NCBI GenBank assembly: GCA_018240285.1 | Contig: JAFEGA010000018.1 | Location: 1 to 64,000, forward strand | Source of the DNA: Pseudomonadota bacterium | GTDB lineage: Bacteria > Pseudomonadota > Gammaproteobacteria > Burkholderiales > Nitrosomonadaceae | Length of the DNA stretch: 64,000 nucleotides | Direction: 5' to 3' | Shown: piece after piece, positions 1 through 8,892 of the stretch | How positions within the stretch are numbered: position 1 is the stretch's first letter | Layout: every line of letters begins with the position of its first letter | Position numbers and translations under genes: made by a program | Notes under the pieces: model-generated | Database searches by the model: none | The model's input: the letters and a program-made list of their open reading frames with translations, nothing else | Told to the model about the DNA's origin: nothing

Positions 1-387
1 GAGTTGTCCCATTTTGACGGACAGTTTTTTCATGGAGTCGAGAAAGTCTCGACCTGTGAAAGCAGACTGCAGTTTATCTGCGATTTGATTATTCTCATTC
101 AGTTTTCTTTCAAAATTGATCGGTGATAGGTATCCCAGTCCAGAATGCCTGCGAGTGGGGTTGTACCAGGACTCGATCCAAGTGAATATGGCGAGCCTTG
201 CTTCAGTTTTGTTTTTCCAGGAACGCCTGTCGATCAGCTCACATTCCAGGGAAGCAAAAAAGCTCTCAGCCATTGCGTTATCATAGGCATCACCCACACT
301 GCCCATCTAAGGATGCACGCCCATTTCCTTGCATCGCTTGCCGAACTCAACGCTGGTATATTGATTGCCTTGATCGCTGTGGTGAAT
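1..387 (-). pseudogene. IS3-family transposase orfB, C-terminal fragment
   Basis: Read on the minus strand, the segment gives the C-terminal part of an IS3-family integrase-type transposase. It starts at the conserved HHSDQGNQYTS region, continues through MGSVGDAYDNAMAESFF (which carries the catalytic glutamate) and ends with the WYNPTRRHSGLGYLSP signature. The frame stays open through the inverted repeat to base 1. A TAG stop sits just before MGSVGDAYDN, where the family normally has serine, so the fragment is dead as well as truncated. The upstream part, including the first two catalytic aspartates, was lost where the IS481 element begins near 388. Confidence 0.8.
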
Positions 388-1404
388 TGTTTAGTCCCGC
401 AGTATGCTGGTGTAATATACAGCCATCTACGGAGGAAGGATTTATGGGACAGATTTTGCACGGAAGCGCCAAGACCACGCACGCGATCAGAACGGCAATA
501 CAGCGATCACAGGCTACGCTCAAAGAGTTAGCGCAGCAGTATGATATCAACCCCAAGACGGTTGCGAAGTGGCGCAAGCGCGATTTTGTTGATGATGCTC
601 CCATGGGGCCAAAGAAACCCGCATCAATCGTTCTGACAGCAGAAGAGGAAGCCATGTGCGTAGCATTCCGCAGGCACACACTGCTGCCGCTGGATGATTG
701 CCTGTACGCCTTGCAGCCAACGATTCCGCATCTGTCCCGATCAACTCTGCACCGCTGTTATCAGCGCCACAACATCAGCCGGTTGCCGGATGTTGAAGGA
801 AACAAACCGGCAAAGAAGAAGTTCAAGAAATATCCCATTGGATACTTCCACATTGACATTGCCGAAGTGCGGACCGAAGAAGGAAAGCTCTATTTGTTTG
901 TTGCCATAGACAGGACATCAAAGTTTGCCTATGCGGAATTGCATAATAAATCGGACAGGAAAATATCAACGGCCTTCTTGCGTAACTTGATCGAAGCCGT
1001 TCCTTATAAGATCCATACGATCCTCACTGACAACGGCAGCCAGTTCTGCCCCCCGCCGCGCTACCGTAACGGGCCGGCAGCGCAGTGGATAGCGCATATG
1101 TTCGACCTGTGCTGCAACGAGCACAGTATTGAACACAGACTGACAAAACCCAAACATCCCTGGACGAACGGCCAGGTAGAGCGCATGAACAGAACCATCA
1201 AGGAAGCCACGGTAAAACGTTACCATTACAACTCGCACGATCAGTTGAAAACGCACATGCAGGACTTCCTGATGGCATACAACTTCGCCCGTCGGCTTAA
1301 AACCCTCAAAGGCCTCACACCTTACGAATACGTCTGCAAAATATGGACAGAAGAGCCGGAACGTTTTAACGTTGATCCATTCCAGCACACATTGGGACTA
1401 AATG
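388..1404 (+). mobile_element. IS481-family insertion sequence, nearly complete
   Basis: Imperfect inverted repeats bound the element. The left end reads TGTTTAGTCCC from 388; the complement of the right end reads CATTTAGTCCC ending at 1404; both continue to a shared TGCTGG. One transposase gene lies between them. The outermost three bases do not match, so the right terminus may be damaged. The flanks come from different elements (IS3 orfB on the left, IS110 on the right), so it no longer lies in a simple insertion site and a deletion or recombination must have followed its arrival. Confidence 0.65.
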
Positions 1405-1556
1405 TCGAGTGCTGCCTGGGAACTAGGCCCAATCATGCGGCCAACTGCCGTCCTGCCCGAAACTGGGTGACATTGCCAACGTATGCTTCTAAGGCTGAAG
1501 CAGTAATTGGACCAATGCCTGGAACTGTCTGCAGACGACGCGTAACGTCCAACTGA
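444..1556 (+). CDS. IS481-family transposase
   Basis: This is a DDE transposase of the IS481 family. The ATG at 444 is chosen because a strong ribosome-binding site (GGAGGAAGGA) ends four bases before it; the frame is open further upstream but that part belongs to the IS3 fragment. The N-terminus is a helix-turn-helix region (TLKELAQQYDINPKTVAKWRKR). The integrase core follows, with candidate catalytic residues in FHIDIAEV, LTDNGSQF and NGQVERMNRTIKEA. The natural C-terminus should be close to HTLGLN near 1400. The frame instead runs about 50 codons into antisense IS110 DNA and stops at 1556, so the protein carries a foreign tail. It may still be active. Confidence 0.75.
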   Translation: MGQILHGSAKTTHAIRTAIQRSQATLKELAQQYDINPKTVAKWRKRDFVDDAPMGPKKPASIVLTAEEEAMCVAFRRHTLLPLDDCLYALQPTIPHLSRSTLHRCYQRHNISRLPDVEGNKPAKKKFKKYPIGYFHIDIAEVRTEEGKLYLFVAIDRTSKFAYAELHNKSDRKISTAFLRNLIEAVPYKIHTILTDNGSQFCPPPRYRNGPAAQWIAHMFDLCCNEHSIEHRLTKPKHPWTNGQVERMNRTIKEATVKRYHYNSHDQLKTHMQDFLMAYNFARRLKTLKGLTPYEYVCKIWTEEPERFNVDPFQHTLGLNVECCLGTRPNHAANCRPARNWVTLPTYASKAEAVIGPMPGTVCRRRVTSN

Positions 1557-2161
1557 CGGGCATGCATTTCAATTTGTGTGGTTACGTTGCCGATACGCTG
1601 TTCCAGTTCTCCTAGGTGCTCCCATTGCTGCTTGATACAGCTGACGAGAAATGTGGGCGAGATCTTCATAAGATCCTCAAGCAAAGCGGGAATTGTGTTC
1701 CCTATTGGGGCTGTTAAGCCGAATTCAGTGAGTAATCCGCGCAGCTGATTTATAGTCGCCGTTCGCTGGCTTATCAGCATCTCGCGCACCCTATGCAGAC
1801 TCAGAACCGCCTGCTGCCCGACTGTTTTTACCGGAACAAAATGCATGCCAGGGCGTTGTGCCGCTTCGCAGATAGCACGTGCATCGTTACGGTCGTTCTT
1901 ATTGGATTTGACGAATGGTTTGACGAATTGCGGTGAAATCAGACAGACTTCATGGCCCAGCAACTGGCATAACCTGCCCCAGTGATGGGCGCTGGCACAG
2001 GCCTCCATTGCAACCGTAATAGGTTCGCTGCGATGTAAATACTCGATCAGTTTCGAGCGTGAGAGCTTGATTGCTTTGACCTGTCTGCCAGTACTATCGG
2101 CAGCATGTAGATGGAATACGCTCTTTGCCAGGTCGATGCCAATGATGGTGATTTTGCTCAT
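1405..2161 (-). pseudogene. IS110-family transposase, C-terminally truncated
   Basis: The reading frame from 2161 gives the N-terminal and central parts of an IS110-family transposase, which uses a DEDD nuclease domain. The start shows GIDLAKSVFHLHA with the first catalytic aspartate, then AMEACASAHHWGR and KNDRNDARAI. A later helix-hairpin-helix-like segment contains TVPGIGPITASAL. A GGAGA ribosome-binding site precedes the ATG. The frame stops with TGA at 1433 where the family has tryptophan (AAWLGLVPRQ), and homology continues in the same frame to about 1405, where the IS481 end cuts it off. Family members have roughly 340 residues, so about 90 residues with the second active-site serine region are missing. 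It cannot be functional. Confidence 0.8.
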
Positions 2162-2204
2162 AGTATGGTCTCCTCGATTTTGTGTGGCTAAGCGTGAAAT
2201 ACCC

Positions 2205-3217
2205 CATTTGAGAGTTATACGTCAACGTCAGGTAGAGGCGTCCATTCCATTGACCGCAAACTCAAATCCTGATGTCGTTCATTGACCGGTATCGCGGCAG
2301 TCACGGGGTCGAGCCGATCTGCAAGGTTTTGCGGACTGCCCCGTCCGGATACCGGCGATATGCAGCAAAGCAACGCAATCCGGCATTGCGCTGCGCCCGG
2401 GCTATTCGCGATGACGAGTTGATGCCGCAGATACAACGAGTCTGGCAGGCCAACAGCAGGTTTACGGTGCCGACAAGGTTTGGCACCAGCTCAAGCGTGA
2501 AAGTATTCAGGTGGCACGCTGTACAGTCGAGCGGCTGATGAAGCGGTTAGGACTGGAAGGCGTCAGACGTGGCAAAGTTGTGCGTACCACGGTTCCAGAC
2601 AAGGCGATGCCGTGCCCATTGGATAGGGTCAACCGGCAATTCAAGGCAGATCATCCAAATCAGCTATGGGTATCAGATTTTACCTATGTTTCCATCTGGC
2701 AAGGATGGTTGTATGTAGCATTTGTCATTGATGTCTTTGCACGGCACATTGTAAGCTGGCGGGTAAGCAGTTCCATGCATACGGATTTTGTACTGGATGC
2801 CCTCGAGCAAGCACTGTATGCCCGGCAGCCCGAGCAAGCCGATGCGCTTTGGTTCACCACAGCGATAGAGGCTCGCAATACGTCTCTATCCGCTATACAG
2901 AGCGACTTGCCAAGACCGGGATAGAACCTTCGGTCGGCAGCAAGGGCGACAACTACGACAATGCGCTGGTCGAAACGATCAATGGGTTATACAAGACAGA
3001 GCTGATTTACAGGCATGCCCCATGGAAAACCCGCGAGGCCGTGGAATTGGCTATGTTGAAATGGGTGGCCTGATTTAACAATCACCGACTGCTGGAGTCT
3101 ATAGGATACATACCTCCCGCAGAAGCTGAGGTAAACTACTACCGGCAATTCACCAAGGAAAGCACTACAATGGTGTAACTTTAACTAAACAGCCTCCTCA
3201 AAACCCAGGGCGATTCA
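2205..3217 (+). mobile_element. Right part of a second IS3-family element
   Basis: Positions 3192-3217, read on the complement, begin TGAATCGCCCTGGG and resemble the terminal inverted repeat of IS51-type IS3 elements. The orfB remnant lies to the left of it. The left end and orfA are missing, and the left boundary around 2205 is approximate. The next 70 bases (3218-3287) already belong to the outer element, so this copy inserted close to that element's end. Confidence 0.65.
2272..3178 (+). pseudogene. IS3-family transposase orfB with several frame lesions
   Basis: The sequence encodes an IS3-family orfB. The helix-turn-helix part is recognisable from IDRYRGSHGVEPICKVL, and the integrase core from HPNQLWVSDFTYVS through HHSDRGSQYVS to DNYDNALVETINGLYKTE, so all three acidic residues of the DDE triad can be seen across frames. 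The gene is broken three times. There is a frame change near 2462 (before VYGADKVWHQL). One extra base near 2850 falls before VHHSDRGSQY. A TGA stop at about 3071 replaces the tryptophan of the usual WVSWFNHHRLL. The last segment ends at a TAA at 3176-3178. Confidence 0.75.
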
Positions 3218-3287
3218 CCATGCCTCTGCGAGATTGGAAACCTGTGTTAAGCAGGATAAAAAACTGTCCATCAAAATAGGACAACTC

Positions 3288-3502
3288 CATTAATTCATGT
3301 AGAATTTACTTCTAAAAAATTTCTTAGGATAGAATTTACGAACAGATAAAGAATTATCCCATTATTTCAATTGCATTATTACAAATGAATACCCTATCAT
3401 AAGGGTGCTGAGCGTATTAATTCAGTCATTTTATCTGATCATTATGTCGGCCGGTTTCTATTGCCATTAGTTGGCTCTGTCTTGTATTTCTGAGGAGATA
3501 TC
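3288..3502. other. AT-rich gap before the polysaccharide locus
   Basis: About 215 bases without a gene lie between the IS remains and the first methyltransferase gene. The region is AT-rich and has a short hairpin near 3400 (ACCCT/AGGGT arms). It probably carries the promoter for the plus-strand pair that follows, but I could not pick out convincing -35 and -10 boxes. Confidence 0.4.
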
Positions 3503-4147
3503 GTGGGTTTGTTAGCTGTATTAAAGAATCGTGTGATGAAGAGTTCGAGACAGAACAAGCTAAATCAGTTTTATGCTCGCTATCGTGGTGGTCCGGTTCT
3601 TGATGCCGGTGTTTCAGGTAGAAGCAGAGTGGAGAATGAGAATATATTCCTTCATAGTTTCAAAGGAGATCGTTCACTATATACCGCGCTTGGTGTTGAG
3701 GATTTAACAGAACTTAGCAATATATATATAAAAAGTCGTTTTATTACTTATAATGGAAAATTATTCCCTTTTAGGGATAATGAGTTTGAGTGGGTTTTTT
3801 CAAATGCGGTAATTGAGCACGTTGGTACCTACGACGATCAACTACAATTTCTTAACGAAATGATGCGTGTTGGTAAAAATGTGTTTTTTACTACACCCAA
3901 TCGGTGGTTTCCCATCGAGAGTCATACAAATGCTTTTTTTCTTCACTGGTTACCGTCAGAAATCTTCTTTAAATGGTCTGCCAGGTATAAACCATACTGG
4001 ACGAAAGACAATTTGAATCTATTGGATTATCAGCTTCTTGTCTCGCTACTCGCCGACTCTAACGCCAAAGAGTATGAGATTATTCCCAATAGATTATTAG
4101 GCTGGACTATGACATTCTCAGTATTCTGCTCAGCACGCAATTCCTGA
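3503..4147 (+). CDS. Class I SAM-dependent methyltransferase
   Basis: This 214-residue protein is likely a small-molecule or sugar methyltransferase acting in the exopolysaccharide locus. The GTG start at 3503 follows a good GAGGAGA ribosome-binding site. The glycine-rich SAM-binding region is poorly conserved (VLDAGVSGRSR). The later strand typical of Methyltransf_11 proteins is clear: FPFRDNEFEWVFSNAVIEHVG, then the acid-to-strand turn MMRVGKNVFFTTPN. Family proteins with this end often act on glycan or lipid carriers. The glycosyltransferase gene follows after only 10 bases in the same direction, so the two are probably co-transcribed. The substrate cannot be read from the sequence. Confidence 0.65.
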   Translation: MGLLAVLKNRVMKSSRQNKLNQFYARYRGGPVLDAGVSGRSRVENENIFLHSFKGDRSLYTALGVEDLTELSNIYIKSRFITYNGKLFPFRDNEFEWVFSNAVIEHVGTYDDQLQFLNEMMRVGKNVFFTTPNRWFPIESHTNAFFLHWLPSEIFFKWSARYKPYWTKDNLNLLDYQLLVSLLADSNAKEYEIIPNRLLGWTMTFSVFCSARNS

Positions 4148-4157
4148 TCAAGATATA

Positions 4158-5390
4158 GTGCAAAAGTTGCTTTCTATCAATAATTACTACTATCGGCGTG
4201 GCGGCGCTGAAGTCGTTTTTTTAGAGCATAATCGTTCGCTTGAAGAAATTGGTTGGCAAGTGATACCGTTTGCTATGCGCCACCAAAAGAATCTGCCGAG
4301 CGAATGGGAAAGATACTTTACCGATGAAATTGAATTTGGGGAAAATTATTCCCTTTGGCAAAAGGCAATTATGACTTCAAAGGTTATCTATTCTTTTGAG
4401 GCGCAGAAAAAAATTAGTCGCTTAATAGACGCAGTACAGCCTGACATCGCACATGCCCACAATGTTTATCACCACCTTTCTCCCTCTCTTTTTGCCACAC
4501 TCAAGGCGCAGAGTATACCTACGGTAATGACATTGCACGACCTGAAACTTGCTTGTCCAGCTTACAAGATGCTAACTCATGATGGAATTTGTGAGCGCTG
4601 CAAAGGTGGCGCAATATGGAATCTAGTTCAACACAAATGCGTAAAGAATTCTAGGATTCTTAGCACAATAATTATGCTAGAAACCTCAGTGCATCGTTTG
4701 CTTGGTTGTTATTCGAAGGGGGTAGATCGCTTTGTGGTGCCAAGCCGATTTTACCTGGAGAAGATGGTCGATTGGGGGTGGTCTCGCGCACATTTCACTT
4801 ATATTCCTAATTTTGTAGATATTGATCATCTGTTACCGGATGGTCATCCAGGATCGGCATTCGTATTTTTTGGCCGCCTAGGTCCTGAGAAGGGGCTAGC
4901 TACTTTCGTACGTGCTGTGGCGCTAGCAAAAGTTGAAGGTTGGATTGTAGGTACTGGACCAGAAGAAGAGAAATTGAGATGCTTAATCAATGAAACGGGA
5001 GCCAATGTGAAATTTCTTGGTTATCATGTGGGAGAATCTCTATTTAATATTATCCGAGGTGCAAAAGCCATGGTATTGCCTTCAGAGTGGTACGAAAATG
5101 CACCTATGAGCATAATGGAAGCATACGCCTTGGAACGCCCAGTAATTGGAGCCAATATTGGTGGCATCCCTGAACTAATTCGTGAAAATGAAACTGGACT
5201 CTTATTTCCCAGTGGGAATGTTGAGGCTCTAGCAGAGTGCTTGCGCCGTTTTGCCACTATGTCAAAAGAAGATATAGTATCTATGGGCAAAGCTGGGCGA
5301 GCTTGGATAAGGGATAATTTTACCATCACTCAATATCGCCAGCGGATATTGGAATTGTATCAAGAAATAGGAAACACAATTAAACAATAA
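4158..5390 (+). CDS. GT4-family glycosyltransferase
   Basis: This 410-residue protein is a glycosyltransferase of GT-B fold, group 1 (GT4). It would transfer a sugar from a nucleotide donor to a growing lipid-linked oligosaccharide on the cytoplasmic side of the membrane. The N-terminal half begins with NNYYYRRGGAEVVFLEHN, the usual acceptor-side glycine loop. The C-terminal half contains VFFGRLGPEKG and the donor-binding E-x7-E type segment around PSEWYENAPMSIMEAYALERPVIG. A cysteine pair near residues 153-156 (GICERCKGG) is common in this subgroup. It starts with GTG and its last 11 bases overlap the convergent gene on the other strand. Confidence 0.8.
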   Translation: MQKLLSINNYYYRRGGAEVVFLEHNRSLEEIGWQVIPFAMRHQKNLPSEWERYFTDEIEFGENYSLWQKAIMTSKVIYSFEAQKKISRLIDAVQPDIAHAHNVYHHLSPSLFATLKAQSIPTVMTLHDLKLACPAYKMLTHDGICERCKGGAIWNLVQHKCVKNSRILSTIIMLETSVHRLLGCYSKGVDRFVVPSRFYLEKMVDWGWSRAHFTYIPNFVDIDHLLPDGHPGSAFVFFGRLGPEKGLATFVRAVALAKVEGWIVGTGPEEEKLRCLINETGANVKFLGYHVGESLFNIIRGAKAMVLPSEWYENAPMSIMEAYALERPVIGANIGGIPELIRENETGLLFPSGNVEALAECLRRFATMSKEDIVSMGKAGRAWIRDNFTITQYRQRILELYQEIGNTIKQ

Positions 5391-6492
5391 CTGGTCTATT
5401 ATTAAAGGCTTCTGCAGTTCTACGAGCCACTTCGCGCCAATTGTATAATCTGTTGATATTTTCCCGATTTAATTCTCGCCATCTTTCCACGGTTTGCTGT
5501 GGCAAATTCTCAAAAACATTTATTTGTTCAGCAAGAGTTTCCGGTGTTTTATAATAAAGCGCATTATTCCCAAGTACTTCTCGAGAATAAACGGTATCAA
5601 ATGATATCACCGGCACTCCTAAATAAAGTACTTCCAGCAAATTAGGTGATGTACCTCCGAAACGATGTGAATGAATATTGGCTTTGGCATAAAATCTTAT
5701 GATGTTATATTCAGGATTCATTGACGTTATATTGATAACTCTAATCTTATTATGAAGAAGCCTTTGAATTTTTTTTCCATAAGGTGTAGAGGGAATATTA
5801 CCGATGATGACGAGATTTGAGTCAATATTTTGGAAAGCATTAATAAGGTTATCAATATAGTTATCTTCAACTATACGTACTGATATAAAGTAATAATTTT
5901 TATCACCAAGCTGATATTTTTCCAAAATATTTATATCACTTGCAAGAGGAGAAAATTGGAATGAATCGCCACCATAAGGAATAAAGTATGATTCTAAATT
6001 TAATCTAATTTTCAAGAAGCTGGCGATATGTTTTGAATCGGAGATAACAACCATTGGCAATACTTTCATTAACCATTCATTGAATATCAAATAGTAACGC
6101 TTTATGATATTTTTACTCCAAGATGGTCTTGCCCATTCAATGCCATCAGAATTTATAAAAACCTTCTTTCCCAATATTAGAGGAATAATCAAAACCCATG
6201 CAGAATTATAGCCACACATATATACAATATCTGCTTTATATTTTATGGAAAGAATTACTGAATATAAATCGTATAAAATTCTGCTAAAAGGAGAAATTGT
6301 TTTTCTACTTTTGAAAAGATGGATTATATTCATTGGCATAGAGACACTTTTAGCATCTTCTTCACAGGATTCACTGGTTACATAAACTTCAAAATTATAC
6401 TTGTGAAGTTCTGCACTGATACAGCGAACAAATGTCTCATAGCCACCTAATGAATAAGGACCCTTTGATCCGACGATAAATACTTTCTTCAT
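5380..6492 (-). CDS. DUF1972-type glycosyltransferase (rhamnosyltransferase-like)
   Basis: This protein of about 370 residues resembles the DUF1972 plus GT4 family, which includes the beta-1,4-rhamnosyltransferases of capsule loci. The N-terminus KKVFIVGSKGPYSLGGYETF is the family signature, and the GT-B C-terminal domain shows FGGTSPNLLEVLYLGVPVISFD. I start it at the ATG at 6492 (MKKVF); a GTG three codons upstream is possible and neither has a strong ribosome-binding site. It is the last gene of the minus-strand series and follows the sugar-reductase gene closely. A 6-deoxyhexose made by its neighbours is therefore a plausible donor, but this is inferred only from position. Confidence 0.75.
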   Translation of the reverse strand: MKKVFIVGSKGPYSLGGYETFVRCISAELHKYNFEVYVTSESCEEDAKSVSMPMNIIHLFKSRKTISPFSRILYDLYSVILSIKYKADIVYMCGYNSAWVLIIPLILGKKVFINSDGIEWARPSWSKNIIKRYYLIFNEWLMKVLPMVVISDSKHIASFLKIRLNLESYFIPYGGDSFQFSPLASDINILEKYQLGDKNYYFISVRIVEDNYIDNLINAFQNIDSNLVIIGNIPSTPYGKKIQRLLHNKIRVINITSMNPEYNIIRFYAKANIHSHRFGGTSPNLLEVLYLGVPVISFDTVYSREVLGNNALYYKTPETLAEQINVFENLPQQTVERWRELNRENINRLYNWREVARRTAEAFNNRPVIV

Positions 6493-6502
6493 GAAAAACA
6501 CA

Positions 6503-7357
6503 TCATAATGCTAATGTATTAATATACATTTTGAGTGAACTTTTCCAGTTTGGCATGATGTTTAATCCACGCATATCGAGTCCATAATTAAGAGCAGATT
6601 CATTTGAAGACACAGGAGCAATACGCGGAAATTTATTCCCCTCTATGCTACGAACTTCGCAATTAAGACCTAAGTTAGAAATAATTTCTTGAATATATTC
6701 AAGACGAGTTACTGGTTCCGCACTAACACAATTATATGTACCAATAACTTCATTCAGTATCAAATGCTCAATTTGACGGGATAGATCTAAGACATAAGTT
6801 GGATTGCCTCGCTGAATAGGGTCTGCAAATAAGATAGTTTTGCTTTTAGCTTCTAAGTATCGGCGATAAACAAAGTTTTTTCTTTGATGAATATCACCAC
6901 CAAATAACCAACCTGTACGCAAGATTAGAAATCGATGAGCATGCCTCTGAATAAGTAATTCGCCTTCATATTTTGAGCGATGATATTGTGTTGTTGGCAC
7001 AACTGCATCAAATTCAGTATAGGGCATTTTTTCTTTTGCAAAACCATAAATCCCAGTGCTTGAAATATAAATGAATAAGCAATTACTCATTTGTATGCTT
7101 TCTAGCAAATTAAGAGTGCCGTAGATATTGATAGCAAAAGCATCTTCTGGTGACTCTTCGGCTTTTTCTACATTGGTAAAAGCCGCCGTATGAATAAGTA
7201 TGTCTGGACAAAACTGCTGAGTAATTTTTCTAACTTGTACTCTAGAGGTTATATCAAGTGTATTTCTATCACAGCTTAAAACAGAATATTTCTCTGAGAA
7301 TAACTCTGTTAAAGTCTTTCCAAGAATGCCTGCTGCTCCTGTAATTAGGATTTTCAC
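6503..7357 (-). CDS. RmlD-like NAD(P)-dependent sugar reductase (SDR)
   Basis: An extended short-chain dehydrogenase/reductase of about 284 residues, related to dTDP-4-dehydrorhamnose reductase (RmlD). It would reduce the 4-keto group of a nucleotide-linked 6-deoxyhexulose as the last activation step. Visible features are the Rossmann loop ITGAAGILGKTL, the HTAAFTNVEKAE segment, and the YxxxK pair in YHRSKYEGE, with a serine (SSTGIYG) upstream. I prefer the GTG at 7357 (VKILITGAAG). A TTG at 7375 would add six residues and overlap the preceding gene by 10 bases. The partners rfbF and rfbG indicate a CDP-linked rather than dTDP-linked substrate. Confidence 0.75.
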   Translation of the reverse strand: MKILITGAAGILGKTLTELFSEKYSVLSCDRNTLDITSRVQVRKITQQFCPDILIHTAAFTNVEKAEESPEDAFAINIYGTLNLLESIQMSNCLFIYISSTGIYGFAKEKMPYTEFDAVVPTTQYHRSKYEGELLIQRHAHRFLILRTGWLFGGDIHQRKNFVYRRYLEAKSKTILFADPIQRGNPTYVLDLSRQIEHLILNEVIGTYNCVSAEPVTRLEYIQEIISNLGLNCEVRSIEGNKFPRIAPVSSNESALNYGLDMRGLNIMPNWKSSLKMYINTLAL

Positions 7358-7365
7358 CTGAGTAA

Positions 7366-7779
7366 TCAACTCCAAGGATAAGCTATTTCTTCAAGCTCGC
7401 GATTCTCAGCCTCAGAGGGATCATGTTCAATGCTAGCAATGTTCAGCAATAGACTAGCTCCAGGAGATTGACCACGAAATGCCATCCATAGCCCAGGCTC
7501 AATAGTTAATCGTTGGTAATTATCTCTACTTAAAGTAATATTAAAAAAAGCTTTATCTTCTTCATTAAAGATGACAAAATCTATACAACCAATAGGCACT
7601 ATAAGATTTAACGTCATCTTGGTGTGTTTTTTCCAACCTTTGATCTCACCACTTTTTACTTCAGAAAAATATGCTTCACCAAAATTGACAAATCCATCAC
7701 TACTCACCTTCAATGCATGAAGAATATCTCCTTTGGAGTTATGAATTTGTTTTAAAGGATATAACGACACACCGTGCAT
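7366..7779 (-). CDS. RmlC-like cupin sugar epimerase
   Basis: A 137-residue cupin resembling the short dTDP-4-dehydrorhamnose 3,5-epimerase family, below the roughly 180 residues of true RmlC. The core carries KGWKKHTKMTLNLIVPIG, the usual position of the conserved His in this family, and LTIEPGLWMAFRG for the second cupin half. It lies between rfbG (one base away) and the reductase gene. It is therefore predicted to invert one or two stereocentres of CDP-4-dehydro-6-deoxyglucose. Which centres it inverts is unknown. Comparable gene sets in Yersinia make CDP-linked 6-deoxy-altrose or 6-deoxy-gulose, but the product here cannot be deduced. Confidence 0.7.
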   Translation of the reverse strand: MHGVSLYPLKQIHNSKGDILHALKVSSDGFVNFGEAYFSEVKSGEIKGWKKHTKMTLNLIVPIGCIDFVIFNEEDKAFFNITLSRDNYQRLTIEPGLWMAFRGQSPGASLLLNIASIEHDPSEAENRELEEIAYPWS

Positions 7780-7780
7780 T

Positions 7781-8884
7781 TCAGTTAGCCCAAATTAATT
7801 CCTGATATTTTGCTTGCATTTGATAAAAATTAATTTGCTCTGTAGTAACTTGGTACATATTTTTTTTCCCCTGATAGAAATCATAATACCATTCACTGAC
7901 CAGACGAATTGTCTGAGAATAATTCAATGTCGGCATCCATTTCAATTTGAATAACGCTTTATCACAATTTAGTTTTAATAATCCAGCCTCATGGAATGGT
8001 ATATTATCTGTAATTTGATAAGATTCATGAGGGTTACCAAATTTCCAATACTCACTCAGTTTTCCGATCAAATCGAGTACAGTTCTATTTTGTTCAGAGC
8101 GTGGACCAAAATTAAAGCTTTCCCCATGTAAATCAGCATGTTTATGTAATGCTTGCGCTAAAGCTAAATAGCCACTTAAGGGTTCCAATACATGTTGCCA
8201 CGGACGGGTCGCATTCGGACTTCTGATTTTCACTGGATTTCCTTGACTCCAGGATCTCACACAATCAACCACAATGCGATCTTTCGCCCAATCCCCTCCG
8301 CCGATGACATTTCCAGCGCGCCCTGTCGCGATGCGAATATTACTCATCCTTTCATGTACAAAATATGAATGGAAATAAGATTTAAAAACTAACTCGGCTG
8401 CACCTTTTGATCCGCTATAAACATCTTTCCCTCCCAGCACATCCGTTTCTTTATATCCCCAAACCCACTCTACATTGTCATAGCATTTATCACTCGTAAT
8501 GACTATTGTCACACATTCTTTTTTTAGATGCCGGACTGCTTCAAGCACATGAGCTGTTCCCATGACATTAGTTGATAGTGTATCAAGAGGATCAGCATAA
8601 GAAACTGATACGATTGCTTGTGCTGCTAAGTGAAACAGAAAATCAGGTTGTGTGTTTTCTATTAATTTTGATAATTCATTAAAGTTACGGATATCGGCGT
8701 AATAGTGAAGAATTTTGTCTTTTAGATTCAATTCCTCGAACATAGATGGTTGCGTTGGTATGCGATCAGAAATGCCGACCACCTCGGCACCAAGTTCCAG
8801 CAACCAAGTAGTTAACCAAGACCCTTTAAAACCGGTATTGCCAGTGATTAATACTTTTTTTCCACTGAATACATTTTCAAACAT
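7781..8884 (-). CDS. rfbG: CDP-glucose 4,6-dehydratase
   Basis: At 367 residues it matches the normal length of RfbG. The enzyme converts CDP-glucose to CDP-4-dehydro-6-deoxyglucose with tightly bound NAD. Its Rossmann loop is ITGNTGFKGSW, characteristic of RfbG rather than RmlB. The region FHLAAQAIVSVSYADPLDT follows, then VITSDKCYDN and the catalytic YSGSKGAAE. Family-specific stretches such as ATGRAGNVIGGGDWAKDR and ATRPWQHVLEPLSGY are also present. It follows rfbF by eight bases, the usual order for the CDP-sugar pathway. Confidence 0.92.
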   Translation of the reverse strand: MFENVFSGKKVLITGNTGFKGSWLTTWLLELGAEVVGISDRIPTQPSMFEELNLKDKILHYYADIRNFNELSKLIENTQPDFLFHLAAQAIVSVSYADPLDTLSTNVMGTAHVLEAVRHLKKECVTIVITSDKCYDNVEWVWGYKETDVLGGKDVYSGSKGAAELVFKSYFHSYFVHERMSNIRIATGRAGNVIGGGDWAKDRIVVDCVRSWSQGNPVKIRSPNATRPWQHVLEPLSGYLALAQALHKHADLHGESFNFGPRSEQNRTVLDLIGKLSEYWKFGNPHESYQITDNIPFHEAGLLKLNCDKALFKLKWMPTLNYSQTIRLVSEWYYDFYQGKKNMYQVTTEQINFYQMQAKYQELIWAN

Positions 8885-8892
8885 ATTTTAAC

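Larger units (their letters stand above)
1..3287. mobile_element. Remains of an IS3-family element filled with other IS fragments
   Basis: The first 30 bases (1-30) and positions 3258-3287 form an inverted repeat that differs at only two positions, so they are the two ends of one insertion sequence. Between them the original element survives only as the end of its orfB (1-387, minus strand) and about 70 bases of its other end (3218-3287). The rest has been replaced by an IS481 element, an IS110 fragment and part of a second IS3-family element. No target duplication can be checked because the left end lies exactly at the window edge. Confidence 0.8.
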
